64,000 bases of DNA from Plumapathes pennacea (GCA_964036295.1 OZ038462.1:875501-939500), one strand, 5' to 3'; positions 11,768 through 32,119 are shown, counted from the first letter of the stretch. The notes: generated by a model from the sequence alone, not told the origin. Numbers and translations are program-made.

Positions 11768-12124
11768 TCGAATCAAAGTAGTATCGCTTTTCTTCAGCCT
11801 GAAATGCATAATTTTAGTCCGAATAAACTGCTAAAAAACAAGAAACAATCATAACGCTAACTTCCGGGACCTTTAGACATTGTAGTACCATGCAATATGA
11901 TGTAGTTATAGTTCTGTAGAACCAGTCTATGTCTAGTGAAAGTAGAGAAACATTAATGCTTCAAATTCAAAACCGTATGATGGGAAAGGGGCAATCAATA
12001 TACAGACCCGCCCCATCTGCTAAACATTTTCAACATTTCATATAATTTGCATTTAAATTGTTTACAACGGGAGTCTATTTTGTTGAATAAAACACGCACT
12101 GATTTACTTTACTTACTGAGGCTT
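11768..12124 (+). other. 3' region of nuclease A
   Basis: Non-coding sequence nearly identical to 16897-17310 downstream of nuclease B, so it lies inside the duplication. It contains the AATAAA at 12086-12091. Confidence 0.7.
12086..12091 (+). terminator. Probable polyadenylation signal of nuclease A
   Basis: AATAAA about 320 bp after the stop codon, within TTGAATAAAACACGCAC. The same context is conserved after nuclease B at 17253. Confidence 0.6.
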
Positions 12125-12412
12125 CAAATATTTAACTATGACGGTATATATCCATTTCTTAGAACTTAACTATGTATATATTAATTTCATAGAATTTAAC
12201 TATAGTGTATATATCCATTTCTTAGAATTTAACTATGTATATATTAATTTCATAGAATTTAACTATAGTGTATATATCCATTTCTTAGAATTATAGTGTA
12301 TATATCCATTTCTTAGAATTTAACTATGTATATATTAATTTCATAGAATTTAACTATAGTGTATATATCCATTTCTTAGAATTTAACTATGTATATATCC
12401 TTTCCTTAGATT
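12125..12412 (+). repeat. AT-rich minisatellite, expanded in copy A
   Basis: Alternating units of AATTTAACTATGTATATATT and TAACTATAGTGTATATATCC, each ending CATAG or CTTAG, giving a composite period near 60 bp. Copy B has only one to two units at 17320-17370. Confidence 0.85.
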
Positions 12413-12890
12413 GTACACTATCAAGACTTTTCCTTTATAGCCTGAACTGCAAGGTAAACACCCCAGGTTGTTCTCTTCACATGTCCTGGCAATAGGTTCT
12501 CGTAGCGCGTCAAACTAATACTCCTACATTTAAGACAGTACGCTTAAACAAGACTGAATTTGCCAGTAAGCTCGTGGCGTCAACATCCCCTACAGTGGGG
12601 TCGGAACAAGTGAATAGATTGATGGATAGAAGTAGGGACGCGCGGGGCCCCGGGTGAGGAATTTTTGTTGCGCATTTACGGTATATTCGTATTGTATTTG
12701 ATTTTATTGTATTTGAGAGTTATTTCAGGCCAAGGTTCAAAATGGACTTTTCGTGATTCGTATATGATGTACTCCATACTCTTTACCAGGACTGTAGAGT
12801 GATTTGATCTCAGACCGTGAGTTATACGGTCGCAATGAAGACCTCAGTTAGTCAACAGGTCTTCGACCCCTCATTTCAGTTAGCCTGCTT
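12413..12890. other. Intergenic, no gene recognised
   Basis: The last part (from about 12735) matches 18025 onward in duplication copy B. Nothing coding is visible. Confidence 0.5.
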
Positions 12891-13005
12891 ACAGGTTTTG
12901 GGTTTTTCTTTGGCGCGGACAACCTGGGACGAGTGACACCGTCCCACTTTGTCACTCGCCCCAGGTTGTCCGCGTCGAAGAAAACCCCAAAATCGAACCG
13001 GAGAG
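12891..13005. repeat. Foldback element, copy A
   Basis: Two long, nearly perfect inverted arms. The left arm runs from GGTTTTGGG through GCGCGGACAACCTGGGACGA. The right arm runs from CTCGCCCCAGGTTGTCCGCG through AACCCCAAAA. About 12 bp separate them and each arm is about 45 bp. It could fold into a long cruciform or hairpin and is a typical foldback/MITE. A second copy sits at 18158-18262. Confidence 0.8.
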
Positions 13006-13359
13006 GCTGTATTAAAGCGACAGAGCTTACAAACGCACTGTGCATGCGCGGCCGCGCAGGCAAACTTTTTCCAGCGGAAACTGGCGCGGGTGTACGCTCC
13101 ACTGAATCCCTTAGTATTTTTTAATTGTGTGGCGAAACAACTTCCGGCGGAGTGTTTTAAAAAGCTTAAGACGCAGAAGCAAGAGTTAAGCTACAAATTT
13201 TTAGATTTTGCAGTTCAATAGTTTTTCTCTTCCTGAGCTTTTGCACCTACCACTTTCCTTCTTACACCCGTGGTGAAAATTGCAAAACAAATTCGTCCTT
13301 GTCGAAGTGTTGTCATTGCCATAGCGGCCGTGGTACTGCTGCGTTCCGTGAAAGTCGTA

Positions 13360-13640
13360 GATAGTATAAAATGACAATACATCAAACGGTACTAAAGACA
13401 AAAACTAAGAAAACACCGACTCTTCACACTTAGCTTACATTTAGTCGAGATCAGTTTTCACTCCGAAGAATGATCGACATATTATCTCTTTCAGTTTCTT
13501 ACCTAAGATTTTCAATGCACTTCATGCAGAATGGAGACTTGGCTTTTGATCCCTTGGTCAGATGTACATTTTCTTCTAAACAGTACGAATGGAAGAATCT
13601 GGATTTTGAGCTTCGGACATTGTAAGGGTTAACTTTCCAG
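13360..13640. repeat. Duplicated non-coding block, copy A
   Basis: Matches 18725-18980 with a few indels (landmarks ACTAAAGACAAAAACTAAG, TTATCTCTTTCAGTTTCTTACC and CAGTACGAATGGAAGAATCT). It marks the distal end of the segmental duplication. It includes a piece of the dispersed element containing the ACTTGGCTTTTGAT box. Confidence 0.75.
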
Positions 13641-13929
13641 TCGGAATGGTAACAGCCGGAATTGATCAATGCATTATTTATAGCTGCTCCCAATCTTTTA
13701 ATTTGCATGTTGAGGTCCATCTGTGAGTATAGTACTCAGTGTCGTCTTTTTACTTTTCTCACATACTTTTTCGATCATAGAAACTTTATAGTTTGGGATG
13801 TTGATCAACTTACTTTTAAGAGTGTTTGACTCTGGGCAAAACGGCAAAGAAGGTTGAATGTCGTGCCGTGATCAATTATAAACTTGAGTGTTTGACTATG
13901 GTTTCCCTACGCCCGACATATTTCCGTCC

Positions 13930-15150
13930 GGAGAAACCACTGCTTGCAGGGTATGAACAAGGAGGCAGATCTAGATATTTTTGCATCTTGTGTGTAGCAG
14001 TAGACATATGAACTTAGCAGGTTCCTATTTTTAAAAAATGCTACCACTTCCTGAAATTGCCTGGCTGTCTCGGCTTTAAGAAAAGGAACGTCTTTTCTTT
14101 CTCCGAAGAGTCATTTTCTTTTGTCTACTAAAAGTAAATTTACAGCAATACGAGTGCAGCTGTGGTCAAGGGACATTTGCAAGCATCGTAGTTCTAACTA
14201 TAGTGCATGACATTTTATACAAGCGCATCACTATATTGCATTTATCAGTATTCCCATAAAGCTCACCTTCTTTGCCATGATAGTTAAGCCTGCGCTTCAC
14301 GCTCAACACAGAGGAGTGCGTTCAACGCGAACAAATTAAACTGCGCTGTGTGAACCGATTTTAATTTATATCTTCCGGTGGCATGTGGTGTTATGTCAAG
14401 ATAATTAAAGTTGGTATTGCCTTATTTGGCCCTGTCGCAAGAACATGCATGTATAATGATTTAATCTTTCTGTCAACAACGCCGCCGGATGGTTTTTCGT
14501 GGAAATGAAACGTATAATAAAGCAACCCTGAGGCGGATCGGAAGCATTCAATCGAAACCTCCTCACTGATACTCATTAGTATGAAAAATATCAATCTGAA
14601 CGTTTACTTTTGCTCGAAGGCACTTTTCAGGGAATCCACGAACCTCCGCTCGAACTCCCCTTCACAGAATCCTGCAGGTTCCGCCCCAGCAAACTATAAT
14701 GTTAATATGGATACGCTAAACGTCATAAACTATTTTTGTTGTCGTTTCAAGTGTTAACCACGGCTCTGACAAAGATGCACTGTATTTGTGTTTGTTTTTT
14801 AAGACTGGTCGGAATAGCTTATCTCTATCCGTATGCGCCGCCCCAAAGAGTATCGTTCTCAAGCATTCTTAGTCTGTAGGATATAGATTTTGCCTTTTTC
14901 GTCTATTTTGTCTGTTTGGTCTGGGATAGGGTATGATTTTAACAGAATTGTGTCGCCGCGGACATTGCACGGCAAATGGAAAACACCGTGCGGAAAATCT
15001 TGCAACAAACAAAAATCTCTGAAATAGGGTAAACATTTTGAGGTCAGATTTAAAATAGGCTCTACATTTTCGAATCAGTCTGAAATAGGGTATAGAAAAT
15101 CAGATATTTTGGTCTAAAATAGGCCAGGTAAGGGTTTTCAGCACCGAGCG
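13930..15150 (+). repeat. Segmental duplication, 5' flank of nuclease copy B
   Basis: Second copy of 7054-8250, beginning GGAGAAACCACTGCTTGCAG. Differences are small indels and substitutions plus short insertions near 13970 and 14800. No conserved coding frame. Confidence 0.85.
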
Positions 15151-15681
15151 GCACACTTCCACCCGATATTATGATGAGAAGCGCGGCAATTATATACTAG
15201 GTTTTGTTCCACGGTTATTTAGCATATTTCGGAATTTAAGCCACCTAACTCGTGGACGCTCATTCCTAAAGGCTATGATCGAGCTAATTTCTTACAAGGG
15301 ATCTCTTGTTTCTTAGTAAACCTTGCGATACTAAAATAACGCTGATCTCAACCTTGCATTGTTTTCTTAACAAATCATATTTTTGAGTATTGTTCAGTCT
15401 TATTAACATTTTGAGGAGATGATCATCAGCATATAAAAAACGGGTTATACGAAATCACTCTATTACTAGAAATACGATAATTGCAGATTCCCCCTCGCCT
15501 TGACATGGATATTTTACTGAAGTTTGACGCAAACACATCTTGGAAGTCAAGGACGGTACAAGGGCGTTCATGTGAGAATGTAAACAGGAAAACATTCAAC
15601 GAGGAAAACTTGGTGGTTCCGTATAGTCCGTTCTCGCGATCGGTTTCCAAGCGTCTATATCAGTCAAGTGGCAGGTACAGC

Positions 15682-16896
15682 ATGACCATACAGAAATTGC
15701 TACTAGGTCTTTTGGGCTGTATAGCCATTTGGCATTTTTTGCAAGGAGTATCGGGTCAATCTTGTTTGTGGAATGGTTTCAAAGGTTGCGAGTGTAACTT
15801 TATAGGGGCTTGTGTCCCTGCAACACCAACACCAAAACCAAAACCAATAAAAGATAGAGACAAAATGAGCAGCTACGCGCCGCGCGGTCTGGATCAGTTT
15901 AGATACCGCAACGCAAGGCTAGCACCAGTAAACCTGGCCTATCTGTGTGAAGGCACTACAGTGGCCATTCTGTATGACTGCAATGCAAGGATTCCCTTAT
16001 ATGCAGCAACTGTTATGACGGGTAAGCAAATCGATGCTGGCTACAAACGGCTGAAACTAAAGTTTCGAAAAAGTGGCGACTTGAAGCTGGATATAGAGTT
16101 TCAACAAGTCGAAGACGATTACGACAAAGCTAACAAGAGAAACATGTGCTACGAAACTAGGCGAACTGGAAAATACTTCGTCGATCGTGATTGGTGGCGA
16201 GCGGCTAACCCTAAAGACAGCTTATTCACAAAACGGCAATGTACTACGCAATATGCGTCAACTAAATCTCGGGTCCGCAGAGGCCACTTGATAGCGGCAA
16301 GCTACGCTAGAGGAGAAGAAGGCCAGATACCCGATACCTTTACATACACAAACGCTGTTCCTCAGTTTGCAGTGTTTAATGGCGGCCAGTGGCTATCAGG
16401 AGAAAAACTTCTGATGGAATGGGGTCGCAGCTACTGTAATATTCACAAAGATCAGCCTACAGAAAATATTCGAATGCACATTGTAGTTGGTACAATCCCA
16501 TCTACATATGGAACATTCAAAAGAAGATTTTTTGGCAAATCAGGTTTCAGTGATTATCAAGGCACATCTAAGGTGGACAGTACTTACGGGTTAAAAACCG
16601 GAAAGAGTTCTTACCGCATAAATGTGCCCCGCATTATGTGGAGTGCAGCATGCTGCCAGTTCGAGTACGTTGAAAAGAAAGGTTCCAAAAAGATACGAAG
16701 GGAAGTAACAAAAAGTACAGCCTTCTTTCGGGAGAACGAACCCGGACGCCAAAAGCTCAATGTTCCAGACAGAATGGTCAGCTTGTTCGCGACAATGGGA
16801 CTGAAGAGTCTAGTGACCATTGATTTGTTTCCAGACGAACACCAAGATTGCTACGATGATAAAAACTTTGTGATTCTCAGAGAGTTATCAAAGTAG
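15682..16896 (+). CDS. Secreted DNA/RNA non-specific endonuclease-like protein, copy B
   Basis: A single-exon protein of 404 residues, paralogous to 10562-11767 along its whole length, with scattered substitutions and two small indels. The ATG at 15682 begins a signal peptide (LLLGLLGCIAIWHFLQGVSG); the frame is open upstream from 15481 without a better start. It has the same Cys-rich segment, Pro/Lys linker and Endonuclease_NS domain (RGHLIAASYA, YTNAVPQFAVFNGGQW). The DRGH position reads RRGH here, against HRGH in copy A, so both copies lack the Asp but differ in its replacement. Intact frames in both copies suggest that both are or recently were functional. Secretion is inferred from the signal peptide. 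Expression and activity are unknown. Confidence 0.9.
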   Translation: MTIQKLLLGLLGCIAIWHFLQGVSGQSCLWNGFKGCECNFIGACVPATPTPKPKPIKDRDKMSSYAPRGLDQFRYRNARLAPVNLAYLCEGTTVAILYDCNARIPLYAATVMTGKQIDAGYKRLKLKFRKSGDLKLDIEFQQVEDDYDKANKRNMCYETRRTGKYFVDRDWWRAANPKDSLFTKRQCTTQYASTKSRVRRGHLIAASYARGEEGQIPDTFTYTNAVPQFAVFNGGQWLSGEKLLMEWGRSYCNIHKDQPTENIRMHIVVGTIPSTYGTFKRRFFGKSGFSDYQGTSKVDSTYGLKTGKSSYRINVPRIMWSAACCQFEYVEKKGSKKIRREVTKSTAFFRENEPGRQKLNVPDRMVSLFATMGLKSLVTIDLFPDEHQDCYDDKNFVILRELSK

Positions 16897-17252
16897 TGTC
16901 GCTTTTCTTCAGCCTGAAGAAACATAATTTCAGTCCGAATAAACTGCTAAAAAAGAAAACAATCATAACGCTAACTGCCGGGACCTTGTACACTATATCC
17001 AGAGAAACAATGCTGACTGCCGGGACCTTTAGACATTATAGTACTATGCAATGTGCAGATGTAGTTATAATTCTGTGGAACCAGTCTATGTCTAGTGAAA
17101 GTAGAGAAACATTAATGCTTCAAATTCAAAACCGCTTTCATGGGAAAGGGGCAATCAATATACAGACCCGCCCCATCTGCTAGACATTTTCAACATTTCA
17201 AATAATTTGCTTTTAAATTGTTTACAACAGTATACATACAATTATTTTGTTG

Positions 17253-17258
17253 AATAAA
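17253..17258 (+). terminator. Probable polyadenylation signal of nuclease B
   Basis: AATAAA in the same TTGAATAAAACACGCAC context as at 12086. Confidence 0.6.
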
Positions 17259-18157
17259 ACACGCACAACTCCTATCAGTGATTTACTTTACTTACTGAGG
17301 CTTCAAATATTTAACTATGACGGTATATATCCATTTCTTAGAATTTAACTATGTATATATCCATTTCACAGAATTTAAGAATGATTGTTTGAGAAAACCA
17401 GGCAGAGGTGAAAGATGGGGGTCGGCCGATTTCCTTCAAACTTTTACCATTTAATGTCTGTCCGAAATAATAAAGAATGATGGTATTTAGCGATTCTCCT
17501 GATGTTTCATTTCCTAGTTTGACCCTTGTTTTGGCCCTCACCGACCCTGACGTCACGTGAAATTTATGCAAAGTTTGAAGCTCACTAAAATATATTTTGC
17601 GCCATTTCTGGGGACTCATATCGATTGTTGTTTACCGTCTAAATTACGTTATTAACGAAAAATAACTCTACTTAATATAAAACTGAAGTTTTCAGAGAAT
17701 TTTGTAATTTCCTTCCGTTCGCAAAATTGTCTTAGGCCAAATGTGAGGCAATTTCGAAACCAATTTTCTCGAAGGTGCGGCGTTCCTTTCCGAGAATTTT
17801 AAGATATTTTTCAAGCCCAACATCTGTTCTCCCAAAATCAGTAAACTCTAACTTGAGCCATTAACTGTGTGTTTGCGTGAGGCGCGCTCGAAGTAAACAA
17901 ACTGCCCGTGCTTTTCCAGACCGATTTCTTTATTTAAATCAATAAGAATCCCTCACCTCTCGAAACATTGTCTAAAGAGAGCCTAAATTAACTCTTGATA
18001 ACAAACTTGCAGCGCTGATCACGATTGTATATGATGTACTCCATACTCTTTACCAGGACTATAAAGTGATTTGATCCAGGCCGTGAGTTATACGGTCGCA
18101 ATGACTACCTCAGTTAGTCAACAGGTCTTCGACCCCTCATTTCAGTTTGCCTGCTTT

Positions 18158-18262
18158 ACAGGTTTTGAGTTTTTCTTCGGCGCGGACAACCTGGGACGAG
18201 TGACACTGCCCACATTATTACTCGCCCCAGGTTGTCCGCGCCGAAGAAAAACCCAAAACGGA
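18158..18262. repeat. Foldback element, copy B
   Basis: The arms pair CTTCGGCGCGGACAACCTGG with CCAGGTTGTCCGCGCCGAAG, and the match extends outward through TTTTTC/GAAAAA. The element is the same as at 12891-13005, but its stem is more perfect (GCGCCGAAG rather than GCGTCGAAG). Confidence 0.8.
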
Positions 18263-18724
18263 ACCGGAGAGGCTGAACGAAACGTGTGAACGAAAGTTAT
18301 GAGGGAATTCAACGCTTCTTCAGCTACACAGGGGAAAGGAAAGAATTCCTGTGCTTAAGACTCTTCAGGAAAAAATTCTTCACACGCTTCAGGCAAGTGG
18401 TCGTTGATAAATTTGACAAGTTGTGATTTTTTGTGTAGAATCAAAGGAACTTTATTTTTTAGTGCCAAAACTACAATGCTCACCAATAATGTCTTTATCA
18501 TACAATAAACAATAAGTTAGCTATAGTGATGATATGACAGACTGATGTAGCATTGCTCCTATCTATTAAATTACTATAATATATTATATTTTGTAAAAAA
18601 TATGATAATACATGTGACATGATTGGCTAAAATACCATTTTATGAGAGTATATATAGTATAGGCACACATTTAGAATGATAACCTCTTGCCAGATGCCAA
18701 CAGCTATCTGCAACTATTAACTAT

Positions 18725-19140
18725 GTGACATCAAACAGTACTAGAGACAAAAACTAGACTAAGAAAACACCAACTCTTCACACTTAGCTTGCATTTAGTT
18801 GAGATTGATTTTCACTCCAAAAAATGATCAACTTATTATCTCTTTCAGTTTCTTACCCACTTCATGCAGAATGGAGAATTGGGCTTTTGATCCCTTGATC
18901 AGATGTACATAATTTTTCTTCTAAACAGTACGAATGGAAGAATCTGGATTTTGAGTTGGGACAATGTAAGGGATAACTTTCCAGTGTGATGAATGGGCCC
19001 TAAGCTTTCCAAGGTAACTGTTTACCCCAAAATTCAGATTTTCATAGCCTTTAAGAAGAAAACATGAATGTTGTAGTGAGAATTGTTAGTTGACAGCTTT
19101 CATCTGAGCAAGGTATCAAAAGCCAAGTTCTCAGCACTAT
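18725..19140. repeat. Duplicated block copy B plus dispersed repeat
   Basis: 18725-18980 matches 13360-13640. It is followed by a dispersed element with boxes GTGAGAATTGTTAGTTGACA, AGCTTTCATCTGAGC and ATCAAAAGCCAAGTTCTC. Relatives occur near 26200-26310, 59770-59960 and 61180-61420. Confidence 0.7.
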
Positions 19141-19227
19141 ATATTTTTTTGGTAAAAAAAAAAGGATATAGTTGAATTATAATCAATTATGCAACAAGCC
19201 AAGAGGTCCTGGGGATAAGAGTCCCCA

Positions 19228-22066
19228 TTACATAAAAGTTTTACGAATGTCGTTGATCGCTGAATAGGTAGAAGCAATTCCACCAATAATGCCAATGCCT
19301 ATCAACTCATAAAGAAAGACTTTGACATGAAGAGGGATATTTTCCTTGATTTTCAAATAAAATAAACATGGAAATACAAATGTCAGAGCAGTGACCGTTG
19401 ATCCACCGATGAGAGAGAGAATGGGCCCAAAGTTAGGGATCAGTTCTGCTACACCCAGGATGAAACACATGAGAAGTGACCGGAGTAGGCATCTTTTCCA
19501 AGTAAACTCTGTTAAGCAAATGAAAAGAAGCAAGTTAGACAGCCACAGGTCTTAATTAGCATAATTATTTAAATAGATTAAGTTTTTTCAGTCTCACAAA
19601 TTGCAACACTTAGGGCTCCAAGCATTTTCTTTTGTCTCACTAGCCAATGGTAACGTGGATTCAGGAGGGAACTCTAGCCTTGAACAAGGCAGAGGCTGTT
19701 CTTTTAATCGTCTGGCATTCTGAAGAAAAACATTACCTAGTAGACTTTTGCATTATTTATTCTTTGTGAGCCAGGGCACAGAATGAATATTTTTTCCTTG
19801 CCCTATGTCAAATTTTGCTAGTCCTGGAGTTAGACTAGCAGGTTTTTCAAGCCCAGACTGCCATCATAATTTACCAGTTCTTGAGCAACTCTGTGTATGC
19901 TTGTGTTTCATCACATGATAGCATGTCCCAACTTACTCTGTGGCAAATTGAAGAACGCTTCAAACTGTTGTGAAACTGGATTGATTACAATGACGAAGCT
20001 GAACAACAAATGGGCAGTAATCAAAGCAAGTACAATATCCAGTATGACAACGTGCGGTTTGCCTTCATCATGTTTGATGCTTTCAAGAATGTTGCTCTCA
20101 ATATCCTTTCCAAATGTTAGAAATCCAAGTATTGAAACAGGCAGGTACATGGAAATGACTCCAAGGTATGACCAGGCCACAGCTTTGGGGAAGTCAGAGG
20201 CTTTCTTCATGTCCGTCTGAATCGTGGGGAATGTTGATGCTCCACCAAAAGCAAAAAGAATAGTGCCAAAAGCTGGTGGATTGTAAAAACACAAAATCGG
20301 GGTGAGTTTTAAACTCTGAAAATGGTTGCCAAAGCACAACTAACATGCTAACCCTGTTTGGTTGGCTTGTAAGCTCTTCAGTTGGATCTTGACCAAAAAG
20401 AACAGTTTGTTTGCCAAAAAATTGAAAAAAAGATGTAGTATGCATTAATTCTGGATTAGATAAAATTGATTAAACTATCAATTCTCTCCACATCGCTTAT
20501 ACAGTTCCTTTTTAAAAGGTAAGGAGAATCTGTATTTTGAGCTTGGGAGTGAAAGGGTTAAGGGAATGCCCTCAGGACAAGTGTCCCCTGAATGAAGGTG
20601 CCCCCTGAATGAAGGTAAATCAATACAAGGATTATGTGAGGGTTTTCTTTCTGGATAGGAGAAGTGTCCCCTTAATGGAGGTGTCACAAAGTAGAGGTTC
20701 CACTGTATTTGGGGTTGGGGAAAATTTAACTTACCTGAGAAGAATGACCCAAATGTGATTGGGGCCTTTTCAACTTGACCCAAATCACTTGGCATGTCAA
20801 GTCCGATGCAAACACAAATCAGCAAGCACGCAATAGCTGTAGCAACACTTGCGCCGACCGCAATGCCCCAGAATTCCTTTGGGGTGCCGAGCCATGAGCA
20901 AGGAAGGAGAAATGCAAAGCAAATTAGCAGCCAGATTCGAAGCTCTCCTTTGGCAATAGCCATGTTTTGAACATGCAATGAAATGAGGTTCGACAAGTTC
21001 TGTGCAGCAAGGATAAGAAAGACGATGCAAACTCCTAAGGACAAAAAAAAAAAAAAAGACATGGCATTAGAAAGTCGACATCCCAGTTGTGCATAGTGAG
21101 CCACATTTGAATTGATGTTTAAATGAATATTTAACACATCTTTCCTATCTGCAAATAACTAAATCTGGAACTGTTTGATACAGTAGTTGATATACTGTGG
21201 TACTAGTACTACCTGTAGTGGTACAGCAGATGTTAGTTAATTGCTAGTGATCACTGTATGCAGAGGGGGGGGGGTGACTGACGTGACTACAGAGATAAAG
21301 GCGTCTTTCTTGTGCATTGCATGATGACCGCTGACCAACGGAAATGACGTCATGGACGTACTGTATTTTGCGTTTCCGGTTCCAAAATTGCAACCTATCT
21401 AAAGATCCATCAAATCCGACAGAGAACACAAAACGTATCCTGACCATAGAGTATTCAGAGAGCATCATGTTGGATGGCAACATAAAACACAAAACATTTC
21501 CTGATCAAAGATGATTCGGAGAGCTGAAGATTTTAGGTACAAATGTCCAAAATGTCTAAATTTGAAAAGTCTAAATGATATTAAAACTCACCTAGCAATG
21601 TGATATTAATACACATACTAACTGCACGAGAGGCCCACTTCCCGTAAGCCTTCTCTCCTATAGCTGGGTATGGATACCTAACATGTCCTTGGTATTCGAT
21701 GTGACGCTCTCTCAAAGTTGCCCATGTAATTCCCAGAATCATACCACAGTAACCCGAAGCGATGCAACCAAGAATCAGTAGCGCAATACCACTCCAGCCA
21801 GCCCCTGAAACCGCGGCTGGGAGAGCTAACACACCGCTACCGGCCATTTCACCGATTACGAAAACCGAAGCTGTGATCACGGTCAGACCTCCAGCGGTGG
21901 AAGTTTGGCGTTCGAGCCCGTTCTCAACATTGTTTGCATCGGGTTTTGCGTCGCTAAAACTGCTTTCTGGTTCTGACTGCCCCCAAAAAGAGTCAGCCAG
22001 CGGTGCCTGATCGTCGTGCTCTGACATGGTTTCGTTTGTCGAGAGAGGATGTCTGCCTTGAGACAT
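19228..22066 (-). CDS. Amino acid transporter, AAAP/Aa_trans family
   Basis: Four exons, all joined in phase 1: 22066-21592, 21034-20735, 20272-19937 and 19508-19228, giving 463 residues and ending in TAA. The start is the ATG at 22066; the frame continues upstream only through a GTG. Residues 1-57 are polar and probably cytosolic. TM1 then contains GEMAGSGVLALP (72-83), the helix-breaking motif at the substrate site of AAAP carriers. The rest is about 10-11 hydrophobic segments, including FAFGGASTFPTIQTDM in exon 3, a well-conserved family block. Such proteins move neutral or cationic amino acids across the plasma or lysosomal membrane with Na+ or H+. The subfamily (SLC32/36/38 or another) cannot be decided here. 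Splice donors are GTGAGT, GTAAGT and GTAAGT. The gene lies head to head with the CAPS2-like gene. Confidence 0.88.
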
Positions 22067-22637
22067 GGTTTCCGTCTCGTGATATCCGCGCCTACGCACT
22101 GGCAGGTCTTTCTGCGTTTCACGACAGTGATCGCAAAACTTCGGGGCGACTCCGGAAAACCATCGGAATATTGCGGGGAGCCTGGGTCACGGCATGCAAT
22201 CAACCAAACCAACATGGCGGACGATGTTGGTAAAATCTTGCTTTGTTGTGGTTCGTCTGTCACTATGGTATTGTAAGTAGGACGAGGACGTTGTTTGCAA
22301 ATCCATGCACGTCTTAATCAGCACACCAGAGACTTCATGAAACTGCAAACTTTTAATTTTTACTGCTAAGTTTCTGTTGAAATGTGTTTACTTCGGTTGT
22401 TGAAGCCATCGTTTAGTAGTTTGGCACAAACTTACAAAGTTCCCGGTAGACTTGCAGAAACCCACTGAGCTTTGGGGAAAGTTCTGTGCTTAATTATCTT
22501 GGAAATATCGACCAAACGTTTCAAGTCTTATTTTGAAGTGAACAGTTTGTGGCAAAAGAAATCATTACTTTTGAGGTTAAATGAACCACTATACCTCCTC
22601 GGGAACATCGTTATTAACGTGACATAGTTTGAGAACG
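22067..22637. promoter_or_regulatory. Shared intergenic region between two divergent genes
   Basis: 571 bp separate the start codons of the transporter (minus) and the CAPS2-like gene (plus), so the two 5' UTRs and promoters must share this space. Open frames here on both strands are out of frame with the genes. No TATA box stands out. Bidirectional activity is an inference from spacing alone. Confidence 0.45.
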
Positions 22638-31239
<8,602 letters not shown>

Positions 31240-31565
31240 ATTTGCAAAGTAACCTGTTTCTTAGAATGCACTTGTTTCATTACATGCTTATGCATTGATT
31301 GTGATGTAAAATGTTCCTTAAAGTCTGGGACAACAGCAATGCCAAACTGAAAAGTTGCATAAAGTTGCAGATTAGCAAAACTATCTCCAGTCAAATTTTA
31401 AAATGTAGACTCAAAACTATGATATAGTTCTTTTTGCAATACATTTATTAGCAAAAACAAAGTGTTACCATACATTCAAATATTAAGTTATCAGTGTATG
31501 TTATTTAATGACTGTAGCCTGTGTATTATTTTTAAATGTCCTTTAATAGTTCTAAACTACAGTGT

Positions 31566-31571
31566 AATAAA
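31566..31571 (+). terminator. Probable polyadenylation signal of CAPS2
   Basis: AATAAA about 330 bp after the stop codon, in GTGTAATAAAACTG. Confidence 0.5.
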
Positions 31572-32119
31572 ACTGTTGAAACTAATACTTCAGTTGTATG
31601 TTGTCATCTTTTCCGGGTGCCGTTTTGGAGCAGTCTCTCTGGTGTGTTTTTTTTTTTTTTTTTTTTTTTTTTTGTAGAGAAATGAGATGAGAATTTAACA
31701 AGAACAGAACTGATCCAAACACTCAGATGAGGTAAGTTTTAGCAGTTTTGTTATTCTTATATTTTATCAGATTTCTTTGCTTGTCTGAAGACTGGGTAGA
31801 ATATACAGTACCCGTGAGTTTATTTATTCACTACATTTTACTGGCTCAGAAGCACCGTAAACTGATAATCCATATGTTATATTTATATTACTGATAGTAC
31901 TATGGCATTAAATAGGTGGTCCACTTCTTTCTGGCTACATCCCTCCCTTTGTAATGATCTTAATATGTACAGGCCTTTGTTAGCCTTGATCAACTTGTTT
32001 CTATAAACATGGGTGTCGAACCTACGGTCACTGAAATGTTACACCTACTGTGTTAATATCCTTACATCTGGGTATTCCTGTGATAAGGGGGTAGACATCG
32101 TTGTTTCCCTTCTTCAATA

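Larger units (their letters stand above)
16897..19227. other. Intergenic region between nuclease B and the amino acid transporter
   Basis: The proximal ~410 bp match the 3' region of nuclease A. The region also contains the foldback copy at 18158-18262, the duplicated block at 18725-18980, an AT-rich patch near 18570-18610 and a dispersed repeat near 19070-19140. No gene was recognised. The minus-strand frame at 17338-17619 has no visible domain. Confidence 0.5.

Noticed and set aside
13499-13720. Minus-strand frame starting MDLNMQIKRLGAAINNALIN after an acceptor-like CTCACAG
   Set aside because: The first 21 residues look protein-like, but the frame then runs into a dispersed repeat and the matching place in duplication copy B has no such sequence. 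Perhaps a stray exon fragment; too short to call.
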